From assembly GCF_000264905.1 (NCBI RefSeq), contig NW_006763133.1, positions 2,180,329 to 2,244,328 of the forward strand: a stretch of DNA of 64,000 nucleotides, in the 5' to 3' direction. This document shows positions 1 through 11,014 of the stretch, one piece after another; position 1 is the first letter of the stretch, and the number at the start of each line of letters is the position of its first letter. The DNA is from Stereum hirsutum FP-91666 SS1 (Eukaryota; Basidiomycota; Agaricomycetes; Russulales; Stereaceae). Position numbers and translations under genes: made by a program. Under the pieces are notes generated by a model. That model was not told where the DNA came from. It saw nothing but the letters and a program-made list of their open reading frames with translations, and did no database searches.

Positions 1-795
1 CCTGCAAGAACGCGACTAGGTCGGAATCGCTCATGTACATCAAACACCACTGACACCACACCACATCGAATCCGGTCTCTGAGTCCGCCTGTGCGTCGGG
101 CGGAGAAAAACCCACGCGACCGATGAATGTGGAGGACGTTCGTGGATGAGCAGGGTTGAATGTCTGTAAGGCGCCCTGCTGAAACGTAACACTTTTCTTC
201 TTCTCTTTTATCCCTTTCCAACGTGCAGGCGGAGGATCTGTCCCTTCATCGTCTTCATTTCGGGCAGGGAGTTCATCCAATTCGGAGTCCGAGCCGCGTT
301 TGTAGGCTTCCCGGATGAGACTGTCAACGGGTTCGAGAAGGAGGATATCGGAGAAGAAGTGGAGAAGGACGTCTGCTGTGACGCGTCCGATGCCTGCTCC
401 TACGTCGAGTGCACGGGTACGATGGTTTGGATCGGGTGTAGGTGCGTTTAAAGGGCGCAGAGCGGACGGTACAGTGAGGAGGTCTGGTCGGATATGTAGA
501 AGGAATTGTCGAGAGCCGAGGGTCTCGACCCTAGGTAAGGACTACCAAAAAAGTGACGTCAGTATCGTGCTTAGTCCACCGAGAGAAAATATCAATCGTA
601 GAGTTCACTGACGCCTGTACCGAATCCACCTGTGCGATTGGGCCACGAAATGTATCAGGGCGTGGCGGCTCGAAAGAAAAACAGTACAGGAAGTTTATGA
701 GTCGCACCTAGCACACCATCATAACTTGCAGGCTGTTTCGCCCAGTATTCTATGCCATGTTCTGCGACCGGTTCGCGAGTTTTGACGGTGGACAT
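1..795 (-). CDS. Alpha-N-terminal protein methyltransferase (NTM1/Tae1 family), C-terminus cut by the window edge
   Basis: SAM-dependent enzyme that methylates the alpha-amino group of proteins exposing an X-Pro-Lys N-terminus, such as ribosomal proteins (family knowledge). The ATG at 793-795 opens the first exon, which contains EYWAKQPASYDGVLG and matches the family YW...VDGMLGG segment. A short intron follows (about 650-720), then GGFGTGVS, another intron (about 535-605), and an exon with the SAM-binding motif DVGAGIGRVT. Further on comes FDVVWCQWCLMYMSD, matching the DVIWIQWVIGHLTD region of NTMT1. A charged loop rich in Glu, Asp and Lys is inserted between these motifs. The frame is open to base 1, so the last part of the fold lies outside. 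The gene is divergent from csm3 and shares a 176-bp promoter with it. Family assignment is firm; intron ends are approximate. Confidence 0.88.
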
Positions 796-850
796 GGAAA
801 TTGACGATCTTGGAAGACGGAAGAGGAAAGCGGACAAACAGCTGTACACA

Positions 851-889
851 ACGCGTTCGCGTCGACGCGTCTTGTCTCTTCTCACGCGT
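851..889. promoter_or_regulatory. Cluster of three MCB (MluI cell-cycle box) elements
   Basis: ACGCGT occurs three times, at 851-856, 865-870 and 884-889, with a related ACGCGC at 900-905. All lie in the divergent promoter between ntm1 and csm3, 83-121 bp upstream of the csm3 ATG. ACGCGT is the established binding site of the fungal MBF complex (Mbp1/Res with Swi6), which drives G1/S transcription. That it acts here on csm3 is inference. Confidence 0.72.
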
Positions 890-971
890 CTTGCACTCAA
901 CGCGCGTCGCGCTTCAGCTACATACACAACGTCAAGCTCTTCGCCGCCCCTTGCCTGATCTTTCAATAGCA

Positions 972-2517
972 ATGGCCTCTCTAGACGATATCTGGGACAT
1001 TCCCGCTGACGAGATCGAGACAGTGCCCGCCAAAAGCAACGCACCCCTCTTCCTTCCCTCTGACGAATCCGACAATGATGCTGGCCCTACTGCTTCATCT
1101 CGTCCGTCCAAATCAGGGGCAAAAGCGACCACATCCACACAATCGAAGCAACAACCCTCTCGCGCGGAGATTGATGCCTTGTTCGCAGACATCGACGAAC
1201 CAGATGACTTCCAGGAGCTCGCACCAGCCCTCGATCTTGATGCTCTCCGACGTCAAGCGGACGCGCGCAACGCGCACAAAGCTCGCCCTGCCGTCCCTGC
1301 ATCTCGACCCACGCAAACACAAACACAGAGCCAATATAAGGGGAAGGGGAAGGGAAAAGATAAAGGAGCGTATGCGCTGGATATGGATGGTGGAGACGAA
1401 GGCGAAGAGGACAAGGAAGCGGGTGAAGGGAAGGATAAGAAAAAGAAGAGAAAGCCAATACCTAAGATGGACGAGGCGAGATTGTTGGGCAAGGACGGTT
1501 TTCCGGCGTTGATAAAGACTACGAAGGATTGGAAACCTAGAGGCAAAGGACATGAGGTCTGTTCTTTCCCTCTCGTTCTTCTGTTTTCAGTTATTGAGGC
1601 ATTCGACATCAGGCAGCAGACCTTAACCAAGTACTCCAGATATACCAGTTCTGGACAGCAAGAATGTATCCGAAGACACGATTTCGAGATACTGTTGATC
1701 GCGTTGAGAGGCTTTGTCATTCCAAACGGATGCATGTGTGTGCCCTTCACCTTCACTTTCGACCGCTTTATCTTTGTGCACCGTACAAGTTTGCTCATAA
1801 TCTCATATTCCCACATTTTAGGTGGCACTATCGGTGTGGCGAGACGAATCCAAAGGGTTGATTAATGGCGAAGATTTCAACGACGACGACGCTCTTGATA
1901 TCTCTTCTGACGACGAAGTTGAACCAAGCGCAAAGAGGGCCAAGGTATCGGCTGCCTCTGGACCCTCAGACGTGGAGGACGTGATGGAGATGGACTCAGA
2001 TGGAGAAGTCATCCCCTCACGTCCACCGTCACATGGACCCCCTTCCTCTTCTTCACCTGCGGAAGAGGAATACGACTTGGACGCATTAATCGCCGCCGAG
2101 GAAGCAGAAACAGCTGCTGCCAATCAGCGCTCCGCTGCCGCATCGGGTCCGTCCAAATCGCAAAATACAGCGCCTGCGGCCTCTACATCCGTGTACGACA
2201 TGGATGCGGACGACGACGCAATGTGGGACGCCCTTGATGCTATGGACTTCGATGCCCCTGCGCCACAGCCTCCGCCGCAGAAACAGAAGCCTGCCCTTCC
2301 ACAAACAAATCAGAATCAGAATTTCCAGGATGAAGATGAGGATATGTGGGATATAATGCGTGAGATGGAGCAAGAGGCGCAGGCGGAGAAGGCTCAGGCT
2401 CAGGCTAAGAAACCGGTTTCTAGTGCAGGCCCTGCGGTCAGTGGTCTTGTACCACATGCGAAGCCTGTGTTAGAAAAGGCAGCGGATGAGCACGAGTGGG
2501 ACGATATGTATGATTAG
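972..2517 (+). CDS. csm3: Replication fork protection complex subunit Csm3/Swi3 (TIPIN homologue)
   Basis: Partner of Tof1/Swi1 (Timeless) in the complex that travels with the replisome, stabilises paused forks and supports the S-phase checkpoint. Three exons: 972-1556, 1613-1735 and 1822-2517, giving about 467 residues. The N-terminal 160 residues are acidic and low-complexity. The Swi3 domain begins at KMDEARLLGKDGFPALIK and ends exon 1 at KGKGHE. Exon 2 (acceptor at 1611-1612) reads DLNQVLQIYQFWTARMYPK and then HSKRMHV, the domain core. Exon 3 opens ALSVWRDESKG. The C-terminal half is acidic with poly-Ser/Asp blocks and ends DEHEWDDMYD. The ATG at 972 begins MASLDDIWD and is preferred over an in-frame upstream ATG at 801 because the extension is basic and lies across the MCB boxes. 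The Swi3 domain call is firm. Confidence 0.93.
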
Positions 2518-2802
2518 TGGAGAATCGAGTACGGGCATATTCACCTTTAATTTAGCACTAGTATCTGCTGAGGATTGCATTCAGTCATAGAGAACGAATG
2601 TGTGATGTGATACACCAATGATCCACGTAGGGAAAAAGATAAAGGATATAGGATGGGGCTACTCCGTATGTGCGTGTGCGATATCCCCTACAAGACTAAG
2701 CTACTCAAAGAATACACGACCTAGAATGCCCTAGCCAAAACCGACATATACAAACAAACAGGGCCATAGATGGCGCAACCCTGAAGCCAAAAACGCTGGT
2801 CC

Positions 2803-4915
2803 TCACAGTTCACCTTCATCTAACAACTTTCTGTACTCTGCTTCCCAATCTCTGTCAAAAAGAGTTTGTATCCTCTCCGCGATAACCGGAATACGCATTC
2901 GGCTAAGAATGTGTCTTTCGATGGGATTCTCGACTGCCGCCTTGACAGCTGCTACAAATCCAGCATGGTCGTCTCGATGGACATTGTATACGTATCTGTG
3001 TGAAGAACATCCATGATCAGGAGATATGGTCTTATCAGGTTTAGTGGCGAAGAAACACTCACGGGGGGTTTAGATGACGAAGAAGGCCATGTTGTGTGGA
3101 CCAGGCCATCCGGTTCGTCTTGTTGTTCTCGTCCCACTGGAAGAGAAGTACGGAAGCATGTTGGCCTCGATCTCGGAAAGCAATGAGAATGACGAGGCAC
3201 GTACACTAAGAATGGGATTGATGAATGGTACACCTTTATGACGCAACTCGGGAAATCAGCGGACTTCCTTGCTCAAGGTAACTAAAGCCCACTTACCCAG
3301 ACAAAGAGCTTCATAAGGCGTCGGAGACCTAGAACGCACGACACGCTTTTGTCAGTGCCATAGCCCCAGAAATATAGTCTCCGAGGAGGAGAGTGGTTAG
3401 CTCACGTCCACGGCTGTCCCACCCCAATCATAACCTTCGAGTGCGCTACCTCTTCCATGAACTTTGGCTGAGGTAAAACACCTAGGTTCCTGATACCTTT
3501 GGGAAGCTCTATTCTTGAAGCTTCTCCGCCGTCCAGCAAGTTCGCCCCGAGGACTAGTTCGATACCCGCGGCTTCCACTGCGTCCTCATAATAGTCGTTT
3601 GACCACGCTCTCTCGGGAATAGGAGTGAAGTAGTGTAGACGTTTGGCCATGACTAAGGGGCATCGAATATCTAAGTAAGGTAAATCACAAGGTGAAGGAT
3701 GCGTGAAGGCATACCATATCCTTGACCACGACGTTGCGCCGGTGGAACATATGGAGTCGAAAGACAGGATGGCTCGACAGAGTAGCCAACGTACGTATTC
3801 GGGTTTTCGTGGCCTTCGAGTTCGTATGGCTCTGGATTTAATGTCCAAAGTCGTCCTGCGGCGAAAGTAAGGTCCGGGGAGTTCGGAAAGACAGGTATCA
3901 TCAGAAGGTTACGAACCTAATGGATGAGCAGTATGCACCCAGAAATGCCACTAAAGGTAAGATCATGAGCAAGACTGCTGGCTACAATGAGAAATACGAG
4001 TACTCACACTGAATATCTTCCAGATAGGTATACCGTGTGGGTTTCGATCAGAAAGTACACAATTCTCAGTATCCGCGTGACAATTGTAGACTTCTGGCAC
4101 CTCCAAGAGCACAGCTTTGACCATTTTCGGGAACATCTGGTAGAGCTGAACGGCGCGATCGTTGTTCAAGGCGTACAAAATAGTGTAGTTGCGTTCCTTG
4201 AGAGCTAGGACCTGCGTGGGGTCAGATACAGTCGAGACTCAAAGTCTAGATTAGAGTACCGTTGACCGACACCTATAAGGGAATATGACAACGTCAAATC
4301 CAGCGTATAGGAATCGACAGTCAGTATTTCTTACCACATATCCTCTCCGCCATTCCATCCGACCAGAGCGCCGAGAAAATGATAGGACCCAAGGATAATA
4401 ACTGAGCCATAGTAGAAATCAGCGCTGAAGTGCTAGCGTCGTGGCATTGGCATCAAAACAAGATAATATATAGCACCCACTTTTCTTCTGATTCGGCGCA
4501 CATGTCCCCATCTCCATACACTGAAACAAGTTCGTTATCATCTTGTTGTTGTCGTTCGTCCACAGATTATCTTGCTCCACCGCCGGAATCATGGCGTGGC
4601 TTAGGCGTGTCATGTCTGGCGAGGTCTCGACGTTCCAGTCATCCTCGCTGCCTTGAATAGGGGATACGTCGCCAGAAAATGAAGGAAAGTGAATGTAGTT
4701 GTTGTAGGATATTTGATGTGTGCCCGAATCAGACCTGCCAAAGTACAACGCAAAGCCAAGCCCCACAAGTAAGACTTGCGTGACCACGACAACTTTGCGT
4801 AGTGTCGACCTATTCCGACTGCTGTAATAAAAGGGAGTTAGTTAACGTCTATGCCTCGGTTGTTTCTGTACTCGAGAAGTGAGCCCACGAAACAGACTCA
4901 CAGTAGAGGGGCCAT
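2803..4915 (-). CDS. GT18-type glycosyltransferase (alpha-1,6-mannosylglycoprotein 6-beta-N-acetylglucosaminyltransferase-like), type II membrane protein
   Basis: Family GT18 transfers GlcNAc to N-glycans in the animal Golgi (MGAT5); fungal members are mostly uncharacterised. The start at 4913-4915 gives a tiny exon MAPLL, a short intron, then SRNRSTLRK followed by a hydrophobic anchor VVVVTQVLLVGLGFALYFG (residues about 15-33), as in type II Golgi enzymes. A lumenal stem is followed by exons with IPIWKIFS, TLNPEPYELEGHENPNTYVG, LAKRLHYFTPIPERAWSNDY and KFMEEVAHSKVMIGVGQPW, the last matching the MGAT5 'GLGFPYEGPAPLEA' region. The final exon reads RIPVIAERIQTLFDRDWEAE and ends EGEL. At least eight short introns. 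It is convergent with csm3 (285 bp between stops). Family placement rests on the C-terminal half; the donor and acceptor in this fungus are unknown. Confidence 0.72.
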
Positions 4916-5909
4916 TTCTACGAGCAGCGGGATGGGTGGGAGCGTCAACTCAAAGGATGTCGTTTGCCGGTGCACGCCCATTTATGTACGCAATACCAAT
5001 CGACCGGCGCTTGTCGACGCAAGTTCAGAACTTTTGGTAGGAAGCGGGGCCGAGCTGATCTGTATTGTAAACGCCGATTGTATCCGTTCAATCGACGCCT
5101 AAATTTCGAACTTGTGGCGGGACCTCTTGGCAAATACGGCCAGATTCTGGTTTCCGGGGGAATGAACGTGCCGATGGCAGCGGGTAGCGCTAAGATAGCA
5201 GGTCCAGTGCCTTGTACTACATTTCCTTCTGCCGCCAACCTACAAAAATGGCCATCAACGAATTCATCGAGACGGTTTACTTGACTGGCAGCATCAGTTC
5301 TGGCCTACAGATCAATGATCAGCGAGGAGCACAGGGATACTTGCAATGGTGGGACGGGTTCCACGGTGCCATAATCGCAGAACGACAGTGTTTCATCCTT
5401 GTGCCACCTCTTGTTGTCATGATGTCTTCAGGGAAGCAGTTAGTCTAGTGAAGAATGAGTCTCGATGCTTTCTTCCGTCTGTTCTGAAGGAGCAGGATAA
5501 GGATGATGGAGCGAGGTCAAGGCCGTGCAAGAGACTCGTTCCTCCACCATACCCAAACCATACCCCTAGTATAAAAGCAAGAGCCGGAAGTTCGGGTTTG
5601 CAACGGTCAGATCCGTGTGCATAGCCAGTCTATCGGGACAAAGTGCCACTGACACCCACTAGCAACTGATCTGCATAGACCATCGACTCGAAGTCTGTAG
5701 CACGCGAGTGTCATTTTGTTAGCCTGTCCAGCCACGGCTGTACAGGTCAGAGTGAAGTGGACAGAATCGAATCACGCAAAAGCATCCCTTCACTCGGGAC
5801 TGCGCAGGTTGATTCGGGCGCCCTAACGCCATCGGAATTACATGTAGAAATACAGCGTCGATGGATATCTGTACAAGAAATGAGAGCAAAGACAAAGCGA
5901 GGAGGTAGT
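4916..5909. other. Intergenic region between the GT18 start and the eaf1 stop
   Basis: About 1 kb with no gene I can support. The GT18 promoter must lie at its left end. Short open frames on both strands have no family features. A TATA-like TATAAAAG on the + strand (5570-5577) has no + strand gene behind it. Confidence 0.5.
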
Positions 5910-8900
5910 TCAGCCCTGCTGGGGCGGCATCCCAGAGTACTGGCCACCCGAACCATGGTTGTTGGAGAGCTGCATCTGGGCCTGAGCTTGACGAAGGTGG
6001 TGCTGTTGCTAGTATCACAGCGAAAGCACACCGTCAATATAAGAACCAACATCCATGCCTGAGTCTGACAGACTCACCGCCATATTCTGAAGGCGCATTT
6101 GCTCGATCATCTCCGGTGTGGGGTGGGAATGATGCGCTATGGGCATGTAGTGGGCTGCCATGTTCGAAGCTGGACGACTCTGCATATTCGGGGACGCCTG
6201 CAACATTCCGGTGTGCGGTTGGGCAGAGGGCGGTCGCGGTGGATTCGGTGTCGAGGAATTGCGCGGCGGGGACGATTGAGATACCGAGGGAGAAGAGGTG
6301 GCGGCTCGAGAAGCATATGATGGCGAAAGGTGTGTCTGAGTGACCGAGGGAGCTCCAGCGGCCAAGTTTGCATTCGCAGCAACAACATGCGGAGGCGGGT
6401 GCTGACGTTGTTGCTGTTGCTGTTGCTGTTGCGCCTGCTGTTGTACTTGAGCGTGTAACATCTGGAGTTGCTGGGGTGACATCCGGACGTTGCCCGCGAC
6501 CATAGCTGAAGGGACGCGTTGCTGCTGCGAAATATTCACTTGTTGCTGTCGGATCTGCGGCACACTTTGATGGGGCGGCATACCGTTTGCTGGCCTCGCC
6601 TGACCGTTGGGTACTTGCTGTGGGACGGGCTGCGCCTGGGAATCAATGTTGCTTAGAAGTCTGATCCAATCTTGCCTACATAGTTTACTATACCTGATTG
6701 GCGGCAGCCATACGCTGTGCTTGAAGTACGTTTTGCTGGCGCATCTGCTCAGCCCTTGCTTGAGCTATTTGGGAGTCTTTCTCCGCCTTCATCCTGCTCA
6801 ACTCTAAAGGACCGTATCTTTGCATCTTATTGTACTGCAGGTGGGTATCGTGCGGCTGTGAGTTGGGCTTACGCTGCGATGCTGGCACAATGGAACTAGG
6901 TCAGGCTTCACCCACACAAATCGTAACGAGTTCCAGCGCTCACCGTTAGCCTTCTGGTTTAGCTCCCTCTTCTTTCTCAGCTTGTTCACGGTGTCGTACA
7001 CAAGGATATGTCTTCGCCGTCTCCTGACCTCTGTCCCTGGGGCAGGCGTGGTCAATGCCCCATTCGCAGGTGGATTGGAGATGCTCGCGAGCCTCTTGCG
7101 CGTCTGCATCTGCAGCTGAGGACGGGCGGGCGTTGTTGATGATTCGCCATCCGCATGAGGGGTGTCTCGTTCCCGGCGCCCACCCATAAAGCGCGAAACA
7201 TATCGCTCTTTGCATTCCCAATCAGTCCTCTTGTCAGATCCGGCGGCGCGTCGATGGAAGTTGAACGTGTCGGCGACCAGAGTCCAGTTCCTTGGATACC
7301 GCTCCGCTAGCTTCTTCAAGAGCTGTTCGTCTTGAGTGGTCCACCAGATCTCTCTCATCCTTTTGTCGGCGTCCGCAGGTGTGCTAGGTAAACGGGAGTC
7401 ATCGTCGACATAGTTTGCATGCTTACGACTCTCGAATAGAGCTATTGGATCCCACCATGACTATCAGCTCAGATCCAAAACTCCAAGACAACGGACATAC
7501 CACATGATGTTTCGTCACCAACCCTCGGAGGAGGGCCCTCGAGGTCCGCCGAGCTGAGCCCGTCATCTAATCCCGTCCAATGCCCGTCCTTCCAATGCTT
7601 CGATGGTTGTAGAGGGCCAGTCAATGTCGGTTTCTCGCGCGTAAATCTACTCAGAGGGGCCAACTTCATAAGGGTAGCCTCCTCAATCCGTTTGTGAGGA
7701 TCCTCTCTGTCGACTTTCGTCTTCTTCTTGCTATCTGAGGTGGAAGAAGTGGTGACAGCATCGGGAGCTACATCCAAAATGGTGTACATCTGGAGATCGG
7801 GAAACAAGCTCGCGAGATCTGCGGGTGGAGGGCCTTCTTCAGGAGGTGCATGCTCTGCTGACGCCGACGAGGGCTTCTTGACAGGCGGGAAATCGTCGAG
7901 ATTAAGGAACAGAGTACTCTCGTCAGAGTATGCGATTTGACTGCGATAAGGTGCGTATGCATTGGACTTAGAACTCGGTTTGTGGGAGGTGGTTGTAGGG
8001 TGTCCGGTGGTCGTTGGCGCAGGATCACCTCCCAAGATAGGATTGATCGAACTGTGGCGCAGAGCAGATACTGCAGGATCAGGAGTCTGCGAGGTGGGTT
8101 CGGCTGCCGGTGTGGGTTGTTGACTCTGGTCGACGTCCATTGGGGCTTCCGTAGCGCCACGCAGAGGGAAGGAGTCGTCCATGTCTTCTTCCTTCGGACG
8201 AACATGATCTACAGCTTGAGACTGAGACGGCTGAATCTCAACTTGAGTACGTTGAGAGTCCTCGATAGCGTCGTCGACGGCGGCGGAAGGTTCCAAAGCA
8301 TCGACGACATCCTGTTTGTCTTGATCTTGATCGTCATCACTGTCGTCCGAGCCATAGTCACCAGGCGGAAGATTATCTTGCTCAGGTTGAGATTCTTCGC
8401 GATCCATGGGATCCTCAGGAAGAGCATCGTCGACCTCCTCGACTTGTTCTTCCTCACGAGGTTTGTGCCATAGAACGATGATACCCAGTCGTTTCCGCTC
8501 TGCTTCACTACCTGCACGATGCCACTCGAGTACCGCCGTGGACAGGTCGAACGCCAGGGCAATCTTCCACCTGCGCTCCTCGCGGAAGTCAATGCGCATC
8601 CATTTCTAAGTTCGGGGTCAGCATCGATCGGGAAATAAGAAAAGATAGAGTCATACACACCATTTCTTCCAAGAGATGATCCCAATGTGTCTTGGTCAAA
8701 CCGCCTACGCCTCGTTGCTTCTTCATCTGCCTATAGCCCCATTTTCCATCGTCTTTCAACGCCTCTATCTTCTCCATGACCCTAATAATGCGTAGCTCGT
8801 TATGAGCAACCTGTAGCAAGATTCAGTAACTTCGATAGTAACACAAGGGGAACAGAACGCGCACATTCCAGTCAGAAGTACTCAAACATTTCGCGGTACG

Positions 8901-10335
8901 GGATATCTTCCTGTAGATAGGATTGGCACGCATCATGACCCCCAACTTGTTGAGCCCACTCGACTGCCACTCCTCCTTGGTTTCCCGACGGCTGTCCCCT
9001 TTTTCGCGTTCCTTTTCGCGTTTTTTCTGCTGCTTTCCTGACTTGCTCTTCCGTTGAAATTCGGGAGGTAGGTCTTTGAGAGGAGGAAGTGTATAGCCAC
9101 GGTCTGGAAGGGGGAAAGGTGAACGAGGTTGTTCTGGTATCTCACTTGGCGGGGGCTCCAATGGGAAGTTGTAGCTAGGCGGTGCGGTAATGGGGGTCAG
9201 GCGGGAAGGAATGGTGATGATGGTAGGTTCGTGTATAGGAAGAGCGAGCTCTGCGGGAGACATGACTACTTCTGCTTCAGCGGTAGGTTGCGTGGTGGGT
9301 ACGGGGGGATCGAGCACGACAGTCTTTTCTTCCGGTACAAGGTCTTCCATCTCCACATCTTCCAGCTCGACCTTGGCGACGATGGGGTCGGACTTCGGTT
9401 CAGGCGAGGAAGGGTGAGATAATTGTACCACAGATTTTGAGCGGGACGAGCGGGAAGGTTGGCGTGAGGACTGCCCCTCGAACGGCATGTCTGAGGCAGG
9501 AGACGATGGCATGTCGTCTAGTTGCGTGTTATCTAGCTCAGCATCTCGTACATCGACAGCAGTCTGCGGAGGTTCTTGCAAGTCGATCGAGACCTGTGTA
9601 TGAATTGGCGATTCATTCCGAACGGAAGATTGGACAATTTCTTGGCTAGTTGGTAGAGATGAAGATGGGGAGCGTGGATTTAATGGTATGGGTGGCTCAG
9701 AGGCCTCATGCCCCTCTTCCACGGCATCCACCTCGTGGTACTCTACAGATAGAGGTGGTTCCGCGCCTTCGACGTTCAATATTTCTTCAGGCTCTGCGGA
9801 CAGTCGAGCAGACGATATAGGAGGATCGGACATAGGAGATTCGTGATGGGCTGGGGGTAGTGGTTCTGCGTCCTGAGTCTGGAGAACTAACTCCGGCGTA
9901 CTGTCTTTCATGCCTTCGTCCGCATTTACTTCTATAGACGGCTCTCTCGAAACTTGTGGAGATGGAACCTCAAGCTCGGAATCAGGGATGGTCAAGATGC
10001 TACCAGCCTCAGGACTACCGGCAATGATAATGAGATCCCAGCTTGGACGACGGAAGTAGTAGACGCACTATTTGGACAAGTCAAACCGCTCAATGAAGTA
10101 TTCCACGCCCGTATACTCGCCCTCGTCTTCCTCTTTAAACAACGTTGAGCCCACGTTGCCGCGACGTTGAATGAGATAATACATCTCGCGTAGTAAGTCC
10201 CTGCGACGGTCGGAAATTTCGCTGTTGATATGTTGGAGGGTCAGTCAGTCCCGCGAGGATGTCAGCTTGGGCCACACACCTCAACTGAGCCATCCGCTCT
10301 TCCACCAACGACTCGAGCTCTTCCGAGACCGACAT
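5910..10335 (-). CDS. eaf1: Chromatin modification-related protein Eaf1/Vid21 (NuA4 acetyltransferase scaffold), HSA and SANT domains
   Basis: Scaffold that joins the modules of the NuA4 histone H4/H2A acetyltransferase complex in the nucleus. The start at 10333-10335 gives MSVSEELESLVEERMAQL, an intron, then SEISDRRRDLLREMYYLIQ and an exon ending FDLSK. A long disordered acidic, Pro/Ser-rich region follows (exon 8823 to about 10010). The HSA domain spans an intron: LTKTHWDHLLEEM, then KWMRIDFREERRWKIALA. After another acidic stretch comes the SANT/Myb domain: WWTTQDEQLLKKLAERYPRN and WECKERYVSRFMGGRRERD (7180-7350). The C-terminus is Gln-rich, with a run encoded by repeated CAG/CAA codons around 6407-6442, and ends SGGQYSGMPPQQG after a last intron at about 6016-6078. 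The order HSA-SANT-polyQ is that of Eaf1/Vid21. The 10013-10066 intron is inferred from frame. Confidence 0.9.
6407..6442 (-). repeat. CAG/CAA trinucleotide run coding for polyglutamine in eaf1
   Basis: The + strand shows repeated ttgctg units; on the coding strand they are alternating CAA/CAG codons giving about eleven glutamines in a row, inside a longer Gln-rich C-terminal tail. Confidence 0.85.
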
Positions 10336-11014
10336 GGTCTATGCAAGAGAGCTCCAGAGTTCGGTCCAAATTGTGTTGTGTACGCGCAGCCTTGGCGGAG
10401 CTCAGGAAGGACCAAGCGCAGGTGTGTGGCAAGGAATGAGGTCGCAACAGGATTCGCCGAGCCGTCAAGACCTCTATTTCAGAGGCGGGGTTTGAAAAGA
10501 ACCGAACAAAGGTAGACGTAATAGATATTGAGGTGACTGAGAGGGTGAACAATAGGCAATGGTATAATGTTCGGGCAGGTGTCACGGTCGTGGTTCAGAG
10601 CAACCTTTGCATTCCCTTTTTGGGCGACTGTGTCTTACGCCACATCGCGAGAATAAACAAGCATCCACATACGCCCACATACACAGCAGAGGTGAATTCC
10701 CGCACGAATAGCCCGGCCATCGACGGAATGAGATTACGGGTATAGAAAAGAATGTATACCATACACGAATTCAAATCATTGAGAACGAGACGACAGTGTA
10801 GGGAGTGATGAGAACATGCGAGAGAAGATTAGCCTGCGTAAAGTGCTCTCGGAAAGGAGACATGCAAAAATACTTATAGGAGAAGGCAGAGGAGACTAGC
10901 AAAGGAAATAAATGTCCTGTAGCGGTAAAAGAGGGGCAAGGCAAAGGGGAAAAAAAAAGTAGAAAACAAGAAGAAAGAAAGAAGGTCCAGATGATGATGT
11001 GACGAGCGTGTATA
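10336..11014. other. Intergenic region between the eaf1 start and the knr4 stop
   Basis: Holds the eaf1 promoter and the knr4 3' end. The part at 10860-11000 is purine-rich with A-runs. No supported gene or RNA. Confidence 0.5.

Noticed and set aside
4964..5284. 106-codon + strand frame upstream of GT18
   Set aside because: No family features; starts inside the likely GT18 promoter.
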